Positions 46,775 to 56,150 of a DNA stretch of 64,000 bases are shown here, in pieces. Within the stretch, counting starts at the first letter, position 1. Every line of letters begins with the position of its first letter. The DNA is from Rhyzopertha dominica. Taxonomy: Eukaryota > Arthropoda > Insecta > Coleoptera > Bostrichidae. The stretch is from NCBI GenBank assembly GCA_025024175.1, contig QCXZ01000064.1, positions 17,360,001-17,424,000 of the forward strand, written 5' to 3'. The notes under the pieces were generated by a model. The model was not told the origin of the DNA. It saw only the letters and a list, made by a program, of their open reading frames with translations, and did no database searches. The position numbers and the translations under genes are program-made.

Positions 46775-46919
46775 GAGGAGGAGGAGAAATCATTTTCAAG
46801 CAGCATCATTTCGCTGAACGTTGAAGTGGGCGACGACGGAAAGGATCTCGTGTGTCGGGCGGACAATCCGCGGTTTCCCGGGGGACATGCGGAAGATCGA
46901 AGACAAATACGTGTTGCAT
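46775..46919 (+). CDS. Sidestep-family Ig receptor, exon f (rest of Ig3)
   Basis: Starts EEEEKSFSSSIISLNVEVGD, continues GKDLVCRADNPRFPGG, and ends HAEDRRQIRVA plus one base before GTAAGT. LVCRADNPRFPGG carries the second Ig3 cysteine in the form typical of Sidestep proteins. The phase-1 end predicts a next exon that completes a Tyr or similar codon and begins the fourth Ig domain. I looked through the remaining 17 kb and could not find that exon, so the next intron probably runs past the window end. The six exons together encode about 321 residues. Confidence 0.88.
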
Positions 46920-47349
46920 GTAAGTAGGTCTTTGACATCAGTGTCTTCGTTACGCCGTCCTCGCTCGCTAACAATAATTCATAATTCACGATGTTTACAA
47001 ACCGCAAGAAATGCTAATTAAAATACGTTGCAAAATAATTAGGTTTGAAGTCAGAATTAATTATTGACCTTTCAATTTTGATTGATTCTATATTATAGTT
47101 TCTCAAAATTGCTTAGTATTTCAGTAGAATACTAGAAGAGATAAACTTGCAAATATTGAATTATGCTTGACTGACTGAGCTTTATTAATTTGTTATCTAC
47201 CATAAGATTTTATAAGAAGGAGTTACTTATCAACACTTCATAAAAAAGATATAACGACCTTAAATCAAAATACGATCGAACGATACTCACGTTGGTTACT
47301 TATTAATCTTATAAGAAAATTTCTGTTCACTAATTCAGTTGTGAGGAAT
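46920..47349. other. Probable intron sequence, no feature
   Basis: AT-rich DNA following the last recognised exon; nothing identifiable. Confidence 0.5.
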
Positions 47350-48270
47350 AGGTATCAATAGAAGGATAGGTTCCATCCAGCTTAAGAAAAAGAAGCTTTT
47401 TTAGTGTAGAAACATGAGAATTTTTTTGCCAAAGCGTACAATGACTGCATACAGACTGAATGTTTGTGCAATGACACTATCAATGTAGCTAACAAAGACA
47501 ATTTGGGATCAAATGTTACACCCAGATCAGTCACAATATCCGTCTCGAAAGAATTGCACCATTAAAACAATAGTTAAGCAATATGCCGTTAATTTTTAAA
47601 GCAAATGTTATTACACTACACATTTACTAATGTTAAGTGTAAGATTGTTGCCCTGACACTAACGGCGTAAAGCAACCAAACTCGCGTACAAACGATTGCA
47701 ATCATCAGTGCTCTTAATCTCAAAGAAAATTTTGATGTAATCTGCATGAAATAAGCAGGGGACATTAACAGTCTCAGTTATATCATTCGCAAAGAAAATA
47801 AAAATAATGGTCCTGAATCGCTTCCCTGAAGTACCCCAAAGATGGCACAAAATTTTCTAGACATGAATCCATTGTACTTAATTTGCCGTGTGATAAGCAA
47901 AAAATCGTTACCAAAGGGCGCAATGAATCAAATTTTACAAATTTTATTAAAAGCAAGCCAGAGTCATATCTATCAAATGCTTTGGTAAAGCCGACATACA
48001 TCCCATTTTCCCATTATCAACACACTTGGAAATTATTTAAATTGGGTTGCAGTTAAAAGTTTAGGAATAAATTCATGTTGTTAAGGGCATACACTAGTGC
48101 TTATACATGTCAGTAAATTCTGTCGAAACATTATTCTCATTCTTATAAACTAGACACACCCTTGATAGTATCCATATATCAGGAAAACATGAAGTATTAA
48201 GAAACAATTGGAAATTAAAGTTAGAGGATATGCCAGTGTCTTTAGGATAGATGAATCATCAGCTTATCCC
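47350..48270 (-). mobile_element. LINE reverse transcriptase remnant
   Basis: Read on the minus strand from 48,270 down, the sequence keeps the order of a Jockey/CR1-type RT: ILKTLAYPLTLISN, then FPDIWILSRVCLVYKNEN (about 48,230-48,130), YVGFTKAFDRYDSGLLLIK (about 48,000-47,945), DITETVNVPCLFHADYIKIF (about 47,795-47,730; the YADD catalytic box is changed to HADY), DDCNRLYASL and NNLTLNI (about 47,710-47,640), and LGVTFDPKLSFVSYIDSVIA (about 47,500-47,440). Stops and frame changes are frequent. It lies antisense to the Sidestep-like gene. Confidence 0.75.
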
Positions 48271-48991
48271 AAGAAATTGACAAGTAAATAGTTGCCACTG
48301 GTATTGCAGCAAACAAAAAAGGGGTAGAAATAATGAAGTATGACAAAAAAAAACAAAATCGTTAAAAATATACTCTTTTGAGTCAAAAGTCATCAGAAAT
48401 CATGTTACTGCTTATACTGGGAATCCTTTATGTTATTAATAAATTTTCAAAATCTGTTGGTATTATGCCTAATATAACGCTCAGCACACTCAACAAAGCT
48501 CATATAGGATTGACTATATCAGCTTTTATTTATTGCCGAAGGATTTAAAATGGCTTAAAATCCGTAATGTTTTTGCTCTTAGGACAGCGTTTTTATTTAT
48601 CTTATTATTAAATCAATGATGGAACAATATGAGTATTCTTGATAGTTTTGGTAAAACTAGAATATTTGAAGTGGAATACTGATTAATTTACTCCAGCTGA
48701 ATTATTTATTAAAAAACTCAAAGAATATATCCAATTTAGTTGTTCCATATGGTGAAGTGCTTTCGACTAACTACCATAAATAATGGGAAAAGATAAAAGT
48801 CATTCTGTCTTTGTCAAAATTATAATTAATCGAAATGAGCAAACCAGTCTTGACTAAATACGAAAGAGAAACAGCAACGCAAGCTAGTTAGGAATTAAAT
48901 AAAGAAAAATGGAAGGGAGCAACAGTTGATATCAAAAACAGAATTAAATTTAGGTATGTAAGTTTTTCTTGTAGCTATTATAATTCAGCTT

Positions 48992-49140
48992 ATATATGTT
49001 GGACATCTTGGACAAACAGGAAGAACTTTTTTGGCTGGAAGTAATGAACATTTAAAACAATTTGATAATTATAAAAATATGTTACTTTGTTAGCTAATCA
49101 TCAATTCTCATTTAAACATATTACTGCGATAGACTAAACT
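48992..49140 (+). pseudogene. GIY-YIG endonuclease relic (Penelope-like)
   Basis: The frame IYVGHLGQTGRTFLAGSNEH followed by LKQFDNY matches the YIGQTGRTF---R--EHL signature of the GIY-YIG domain of Penelope-like elements, with an apparent two- or three-residue insertion in YVG-HL-GQTG. After a TAG the text continues LANHQFSFKHI, resembling the FANHLL--H segment. No RT part was recognised. This is the third GIY-YIG relic in the window. Confidence 0.55.
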
Positions 49141-49250
49141 TAAAATCATTACAATAAATTTTAGAAGCAGTCATGATTCTAAGTGATTCGCTTATTTACT
49201 TGTATTGTTGGTTTGAACGTTGTTTTTTTTCTTATTTCAAGTCAAACCTG

Positions 49251-50700
49251 CTTGGTATATTTCTCGGTGTCAAAAAAGTATGATTGTGGTATTCTGTTCC
49301 AAAAATAAATAAATAAATAACGCTTATTAAAGCCCAGGGAACATAGGACGTCCTATAGATATAATCAAAATAATTTTATAGCATAGAGAAGTTGATTCCT
49401 TATAACTTTGATTTGAAACATCTTTTGAAATTTTAAATATTAGCGGAACTAAGTGCTATATAGATAGGTAACGGAGTATATTTATCTGGACCTAAAGAGG
49501 TAAACGGGAGTATCTATAAAAAATAAGTACGCCATAATACCTTCAAGTATCTCACCACATCAGCAGAGAATATTAATCTTATTAATATAAATTGGAAAGT
49601 TTTGATTTTGATTTAGGTGTGACTAAAATACCGGTCTGATATCGCCACCACTTCCAATCAAGACTGAATAGAACAGTCCAGTCACCTGGTGGGATACCTT
49701 GAATTGCAATTCCATTCAGCGGCACATACAGAACTACAGCCCCAGACGCTTTGGTAAATTGCTAGGTCCTCGTCCACGTAATATTATCCCCTACATATCG
49801 TCGAATGCAAAAGCTGCTTACGATTCAATGTAGCGCTACAGGCGGCGAACGGCGTGCAGCATATCCCGGAGAAGCGAAGAATACGCTAAAGCAGAGTCGT
49901 AACTCACCCGCTGTGGCCTCTCCCGGATCTTGTGACAAATGTTAGGTCAGCTTGTGTCCTGGAATGGAGACCACAGCTAACTGGATTATGGGAGGTATAC
50001 GATACGGTGGTTCCAATCCCGGCTTGTGCATGATGGGTTAAACTATTATCCGTCCTTGCACGGCCATATAGATCTGCTGATACAGCAAGAATGGATTGTG
50101 TATATTAGATGCCTGAAAAGGTCAGTGCTTGACTTAATCTAAAGGATTTTGTTATAGAGGTTTAAAAACTCTTCTTTCTATTGGCTGCTAACTCCATACC
50201 AGGGGAAATACTAGTTCCAAATATTCATTCTACATTTTTATTGCTGGCTTGAAAGGGTACAAATTACATTTTTAAATTCACAATTTGTACCTAAAGATGA
50301 TAAATTAAAATAGTTACACTACGAATCAAATAAAACTGATAAGTTAGCTATATTTACATTATTTATCTCTGAGTTTATTAAAAAAGAACGAATCATGTAA
50401 AATTATAAATTGATGCATGGCATTTCTATAAATTTATAGTCTCTTGCTACTTCTTTAGATGCCAGGGAAAGCCAGCGGTGTATTTTAGGACACGTAAATG
50501 AATTACCTTTAGGTTGCTCTCATTTTATTTTCGTAAGATGGATAAATTAATGTATTAAATGTAGGCCAAAGTAATATTTTATCAATTCATTTAAATATTC
50601 ATTTAGCTGGTTATTTACAGTTTCACAAAGAAGTTTATGGGAATCAGTCCTACAAGATGCCTGGTTAGACTTAACGATTATTAAATGGAATAGATTCGTA
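49251..50700. other. No gene recognised
   Basis: AT-rich stretch with a GC-richer part at about 49,660-49,990. No exon of the Sidestep-like gene or known repeat was recognised. Confidence 0.45.
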
Positions 50701-50707
50701 ACTATGT

Positions 50708-50777
50708 CTCTCATTGCGCAACGATAGGGTGCCAAGGGCGTTAACTTACAGATCCAGGTTCGAATCCTGCTCGAAGC
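50708..50777 (+). tRNA. Degenerate tRNA-like sequence (pseudogene or SINE)
   Basis: A good B box, GGTTCGAATCC (50,758-50,768), sits in a T-arm-like hairpin (CAGG/CCTG). Upstream are TTGCGCAACGATA and GGGCGTTAAC segments that resemble parts of a D arm and an arginine-type tRNA. The acceptor stem does not pair and the anticodon arm is not convincing, so it is not a functional tRNA gene. Confidence 0.35.
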
Positions 50778-51927
50778 AATCATTTTTTATATATTTGCAT
50801 CTGTTTTTATAATAGATAATTTTTATCTGTAGGTTGGACATTGATTGATTTATTCATTCAACCAGCGTAATATATGCATTTCTGCCGCTCCAGGATGTAT
50901 GTACCCCCATACCAGATGTGTACGCTGGGCCGAGTTGTGTCATGCTTGCTGCTAGTGGGCTCTTACGTAACGCATGTTACGGGAAGCTAGGTATTGAAAC
51001 GGGAAGGCTTGTAGGGTGCACGCTACCACTAGATGCTTTCCTTCTTTCTTTCTTTCTTCTTTCTTTTTCTTCAGTGCTCTCGTCCGGTTGGAATGTTGTG
51101 TGCCCCTATTTTACATGGACTACTAATTTCTCATGAAGCATTTATGGTGTTTTCGTTATGATTTCTACTCCTTTCCTTGTTCGAGGTTATTAAGGACTGC
51201 CGCGATTCTGGTAGCCTTTTTCATTAAAACTGTATAATGGTCCCAGTTTCTTCCAAGCTGTTTCTGAACTTTATGTCTCAGTCCCCCGGGATTTACTGTA
51301 GGTACAATATCTGTGCAATTTTTCCTTTTCCTTGTCTTCTTGTTCCTTTAAGAGAATCTTTTGATTGGAAAAAAAAACATCTAAAAAGTCAAGAATTATA
51401 TATATTTGTTTGTTGTTCAGTTAGTCCTTCTACTGGTTAGTTGCAGAAAGGCGGTATTGGTGTTGCTTTTGGTCTCCTGATACTTACGATCTTAGTAGTG
51501 TGGCTTGCTTCACTTTAGCGATTTACTGACGCGCTTGAACGAGTGACAAAATCTACAAAGAAACGATGTAAGGAGATAACGGATGTTTTTCAGGCAGTAC
51601 ATGAGTACTANNTTCCCTCTCATTTGCAACNGTGTAGGCTACAGTTGGCTGTCTTAAAGGTACTTACCGGTTTTATTTCCTATTTGGGATGTAACGTTAC
51701 CTATTGATATAATGTGTTTATTCACTATAAGGTTTCCCTACAGGTGTATTTCCCAGCCTGTTTTATGTTTATTTCCTTAACCTTTCCTAACTTGGTAAAG
51801 GCGGTGTTAAGCCTGATGGCATAAAGTTAGTTTTAAAGTTTTAGCGATTTTGAAACTACTGCTAATCACGCACTGGCAAAACGAGTAATTATTATGTTAG
51901 TCAACCATTATGCCGCTGCTTATGTTA
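50778..51927. other. No gene recognised; CTTT microsatellite
   Basis: It contains a TTTC/CTTT-rich tract at about 51,040-51,070 and unresolved bases near 51,611-51,631. Otherwise nothing is recognisable. Confidence 0.5.
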
Positions 51928-52378
51928 CTTCCACATCCAACGGGTGGAAAGTATCAAAAACGTAAAAAACAAAATTTGAACAAAAAAAATTCTTGTCGGT
52001 GTGTCTGTGTGTCTATGGTTTTGTTTGTGGACACGATAACTTTCGAAAGACTTAATATATGAACTTAAAATTTGGAAAACGTATAGATCTCAACTACCCA
52101 AAGAGACCTATTGTTTTTGGGATAAGTAGAGTATCGGGAAGGGAGCGAAATTGGGGGGGGGTAACTACCCATTTTGCAAATTTTAATTTTTTATTTTTTT
52201 TCGTTTTAGTATCTGATTAATAGTATAACTGCGAGTATTATTCGCCCTTGCAAAGTTTCGGTGCAGCAAATTGTTTAGGAGATATTAGCAAAAAAGCGTC
52301 ATTTAAAGAAAAAGGTTTTTCCTAAATATCTCTGAATATATTTAATATATTCAAAAAAATGTATTAGATATTGATAAA

Positions 52379-52547
52379 AACAAAGTTTTTGTACGTGTGT
52401 TTTTGTATAATCCTTATCTGTATACTGCAGAGAACAGGTTTGAGATACACAGTTTTAGAGAAGACTTGTAAGCTGGAGTGCAGTAAATTCTGTTGCTAAA
52501 TATTAGTCTTTTATTTGCAATTCCTCTATCTAACAGTGGCGACGAGG
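52379..52547 (+). other. Probable LTR 3' end and primer-binding site
   Basis: The sequence before gag ends CTCTATCTAACA, and LTRs characteristically end in CA. One base later comes TGGCGACGAGG (52,537-52,547), a TGG-starting block of the form used as a tRNA primer-binding site in Ty3/gypsy elements. The tRNA species cannot be assigned by eye. No upstream LTR start is present because copy A-like sequence begins immediately before. Confidence 0.5.
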
Positions 52548-52620
52548 AAAATAGTGAAGTTGTGATAGTGTACAGATTTATATATCACACAGAGGCACGT
52601 TAAACAAAATTTTATGTGCC

Positions 52621-53529
52621 ATGCCAGAAGACAAAAGTAGTAAAACCCAGTGCATCGGTCTCTTGGGAAGTTTGGGTACTTTTGATCATAGGTCATCAGA
52701 TTTCACCGTATTCAGCGAAAGAATTAATCAATTTTTTGTGGCTAACGATATTGATGAGGATTGTAGGAAGCGTGCCATTTTGTTGAACACGTTATCAGAA
52801 GAAACATACATCTTGCTGCGCAATTTATGTGTTCCTAGTTTGCCTGAAAACAAAAGCTACAAGGATTTAACAAAAATTCTGAAGGAGTACTTTACACCAG
52901 TAAAATCTGTATTTGCGGAAAGGTTGGTTTTTTATAAGGCAAAAAAGTATAGCACTGAAAACGTACAGCAATGGGCAGCACGCGTGCGTAGTTTGGCATC
53001 CACTTGTAGTTTCAATGAAACGATGCTTGATACCTTAATGAGGGATATTTTCGTCACTGGATTAGATAATCCAGCAATCATGGACAGACTATTCGAGGAA
53101 GATGCGTCAAAGGCAGACGTAAATTTTGCTAAAGTAGTTTCAATTGCGAAGGCCAAGGAATCGGCGATACATGAAAATTCATACAGAAATGGACCACAAG
53201 CAAAATCAGAACCAGTTGAAGTACATTACAACAGGTCGAGATATAATTCAGCTCGTCATCAACAAGGAAGACAGCAGCAGAAGCCATCCCAAAATTTTGG
53301 TGAGCAGTCCAATCGTTTCCACGATGGAGGAACTAGTTCCAGTAAAAGATACTCAAGGTACCAATCGATGTCTTCCAGAGAAAAATGCAGTGTATGTGGA
53401 CGTAAAAATCATATTTCTGTGGTGTGCCGGTACAAAAATTTCAAGTGTCATAAGTGCGGGAAAAAGGGGCATTTGGCTCCAATGTGCGGCTCGCAGGCAA
53501 AAGTGCAGCAGAATTTCCTGGTGGAGTAA
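52621..53529 (+). CDS. Ty3/gypsy-type Gag polyprotein
   Basis: An intact 302-aa frame encodes a retrotransposon capsid/nucleocapsid protein. Residues about 15-190 form the capsid-like helical region of insect Ty3/gypsy Gags (FFVANDIDEDCRKRAILLN, later LKEYFTPVKSVFAERLVFY, then a WAARVRSLASTC segment). A basic, Gln/Ser-rich linker (about 195-255) follows. The C-terminus has two CCHC zinc knuckles with exact C-x2-C-x4-H-x4-C spacing: CSVCGRKNHISVVC and CHKCGKKGHLAPMC. The ATG at 52,621 is about 75 bp after the primer-binding site, as expected for a first Gag codon. The frame ends at TAA 53,527-53,529, and a protease-like frame follows directly without a shift. No RT or integrase is present, so it cannot move by itself. 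Confidence 0.85.
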   Translation: MPEDKSSKTQCIGLLGSLGTFDHRSSDFTVFSERINQFFVANDIDEDCRKRAILLNTLSEETYILLRNLCVPSLPENKSYKDLTKILKEYFTPVKSVFAERLVFYKAKKYSTENVQQWAARVRSLASTCSFNETMLDTLMRDIFVTGLDNPAIMDRLFEEDASKADVNFAKVVSIAKAKESAIHENSYRNGPQAKSEPVEVHYNRSRYNSARHQQGRQQQKPSQNFGEQSNRFHDGGTSSSKRYSRYQSMSSREKCSVCGRKNHISVVCRYKNFKCHKCGKKGHLAPMCGSQAKVQQNFLVE

Positions 53530-53707
53530 GAACGAGACAATGCCACAGGTCCTGAAGGATACGACTCTATTTTCTGCATCCATGAAATCGATCCGGACAC
53601 AAGTGGTAATGTTAAACCAACTTATATACAATTATCGCCTGAAAATGTTCCGATAAATTTCGAAGCGGACTCTGGTTTTGCGCATGCTGCAATTTCAGAA
53701 AAATACC
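53530..53707 (+). pseudogene. Retroviral-type aspartic protease, N-terminal fragment
   Basis: In the same frame as gag, directly after its TAA, the sequence stays open and reaches VPINFEADSGFAHAAIS (about 53,645-53,695). Here ADSG stands where retroviral-type proteases have the D-T/S-G active site. About ten codons later the sequence changes to copy A-like transposon DNA, so the flap and the rest of the protease, RT, RNase H and integrase are missing. Confidence 0.65.
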
Positions 53708-54209
53708 ATCAAATAGGAAATGAAATTTCTCACAAAAAGTGTCTTAGAAAACTTATCCAAAATTTTGACATTTTGAAAATATTTAAAAAAAAACTACTTT
53801 GAACCCTGCTCGTACGATTTTTTTTAAATTTTGGCATTATATAGAAAATTACTCCTGTAATTTTTTGTGAAGTTAATTTTGTTCGAGTTATTTGGAAAAA
53901 AACCGATTTAAAAAATTTATATATTTTTGCTAATATCACGAGGACTTAAAATTTATCCCAAATGTTGACATTGTCGAAATATTTCCAAAAAACGTATTTT
54001 GGTCCCTGTTTTTTATCAAGTTAATACTTCTCGAGCTATTTGGAAAAAAACAAATTTTAAAAATTTATGTATTTTTATGTATCACCGTTTGTCTTACAAA
54101 AAATGTGTAGAAAGAAAAAATGCTCAAAACCTGATTACTAATCGTATAGAAATAGAGACGTAAATGTCATGTTGACAATTGGATGTGGAAGTATTGATTT
54201 AATTTGCAG

Positions 54210-54277
54210 CGGTTTTTTTGCTGTTGTTGGCTGTGCTCGGCGTGGCGGAGGGTTTTTCACATGTACTATTTGCTCAG
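54210..54277 (+). other. Candidate exon with signal-peptide-like sequence
   Basis: After a TTTAATTTGCAG acceptor-like site the frame reads VFLLLLAVLGVAEGFSHVLF plus AQ, then GTATAC. This looks like the hydrophobic core and cleavage region of a secretory signal peptide. No in-frame ATG exists in this block, so a preceding exon would have to supply the start. It lies 19 bp beyond the end of copy B. It may be chance. Confidence 0.2.
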
Positions 54278-55839
54278 GTATACTCTAGTGTTTGGTCTAA
54301 TACAATACAATAACGTTAACCACCTGTTCACTAATACAAGGTCGTGTAATATTTACTAGGTTTGGTGGTTTATTTTTCATTCAAAGATTGTAAGAGCACT
54401 ACTCGGTTGCGTATGTTCACTACGACCGTCGACCTTTAATGTAGGGGAATTCAAGTAGGTTCTAAGTACTTAGTAATTACCTGATTAAATTGTAACTGGA
54501 TATTTTTGTCGCTTGGTTTGTGTTGCTGCAAGTTAGGAAGCCTGACACCATAGTCAGTTCTTGTGCACAACGTATAGCAAGTATAGATAGCATGTCTGCA
54601 GATCGTATACCTAAAAAAATGAAAAAATGAACGACATTGAAAAGTCAGATAAGGTAATGCGGGGCTGCAGTCTTCTGAAGTTTTTTAAATCGTCTTTCGA
54701 TAAACGTTGATAACCTGTTATAACAGATTTTTTTCTTCTAACTTTGTATGTTTCCATTAAAAATTAATTTTTTAAATACCTATAACAAAATTTACCTGTA
54801 CGTCTTGGTGATATTAATTGAAAAATGCATTTCTTACATTTCGGCTTTGAGCATGTTTATGGTCTTTCCTATTGCTCTGCGTATTTCTCGTGCATGGATT
54901 CACGCTACCGATTTATACAACGTTGCCTTGAATAAACGCCTTCGGTCTTGCAGACACCGTTCGTAATTTCCTCAGCCTGCTAGAAACTGAATTAAATTAA
55001 AATGCGGATTATAAGAAGCTTCGAATTGCAGTCACGTTTATAAATAAAACGAAGAGGGATAAAACTTCGTCAATAAAGATGCTCGAAACGGCATCCTGCG
55101 GAATTTGCTTAAAAACAAACTTGATTTAACTTATCGCGGGACAGTACGCGGATGGCAAAACAACAGCTCATAAGTCGTCTGGATCCTCAGGCACGTCGAT
55201 GGCGCTACTTGTCAGAGTTGCCAGATGCGGTGACGAAGGGGGTCCTTACTTTACGGCCATTGGAAGAATTTGGCCATGCATATAATGACGGTTTTAATGA
55301 ACAAAGTTGCCTACATCTTGTAATAAAGGTATATTTCTATTGCGTTGATACCGACAGTCAAGACTAAACATAAAGTGCTTGCAGTAAAATTTTAACTCTG
55401 ATATAACTGTTATTTCCATTTGTCCGGGATTTGATGGACAAACTCAATAGCTCCAAAAGTACAAAGTTTTGAAGAGAGGGTAATTACTCAGAGTTAAAAA
55501 AAGAAGAACAGAAACACGATCTAATCAGTAGAACCTACTTCATTGCCTGCTACATTATGGTTATATTTAGTAGTAGTAGGAACCGATCATTGCTTACGTA
55601 ACAGAAGACACTAAAAGAGGCAGCAGATAAATAAACAGGCATAAATAGATATCAAAGTTTATTAAACAAGATGATTCAAAAATAAACTATACAGACTCGA
55701 TATGAAAAGAACTAATAATATTTTCTTTAAATAAATAATACACATGACTTGAAAATAACTAAACAGGTTACACAGTGCTACATACATAAATAACACTCAA
55801 CTTCTTTATTAAAGAGTATGAGTTCGTTATTTACAAATG
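54278..55839. other. No gene recognised
   Basis: Mixed-composition DNA. A GC-richer patch at about 54,930-55,380 holds a 71-codon frame (55,152-55,367) with no recognisable domain. Confidence 0.45.
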
Positions 55840-56150
55840 GTTAATATATCATCATCAAGCTCGAGCTCATCATCTGTTTGATTTGGATTTGTATCGTGAT
55901 TTCTGTAACTAAATAAGTTGCATGTGGTTTTATTTGGAGTAAATGTTGCTTAACAGGTTTTGTGGTTGTTGAAATAGGTTTTATCTTGCAATATAACATC
56001 TAATGTTTCTATTGTTATTCTATCTTTGTTCTTTGTTTTTATTAAATTCATGATAAAAAAACCCTTTCAACTACTGCATTGCTCACAGGTATTGTTAAGA
56101 ATTCTAAAACAAATGAGGATAATTCCTTAATCACCACCAGAATTTTTAAA
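55840..56150 (-). pseudogene. hAT-type transposase, C-terminal dimerisation fragment
   Basis: The minus strand reads KELSSFVLEFLTIPVSNAVV and ERVF, then after a one-base frame change IMNLIKTKNKDRITIETLDV and IL. This is the conserved C-terminal segment of hAT-type transposases (P-SNA-VERVFS-MN-IKTK-RNR---E-L-AIL). An acidic tail (TDDELELDDDILTIC) follows. The rest of the transposase was not recognised, so this is a fragment. Confidence 0.7.

Larger units (their letters stand above)
51928..54191 (+). mobile_element. Inverted-repeat element, copy B, carrying a Ty3/gypsy-type segment
   Basis: The ends CTTCCACATCCAA (51,928) and TTGGATGTGGAAG (ending 54,191) are perfect 13-bp inverted repeats flanked by TA on both sides. 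The outer parts (51,928 to about 52,370 and about 53,708 to 54,191) match copy A at 8.7-9.6 kb in reverse orientation. The right part also carries a tandem duplication (about 53,736-53,940 against 53,947-54,080). Between them lies about 1.3 kb of unrelated retrotransposon sequence: probable LTR end, primer site, gag and the beginning of a protease. The insert replaces the middle of the element and has no second LTR. Confidence 0.78.

Noticed and set aside
53144..53656. 170-codon frame overlapping gag
   Set aside because: A shifted frame within gag; the zinc knuckles and family match lie in the other frame.
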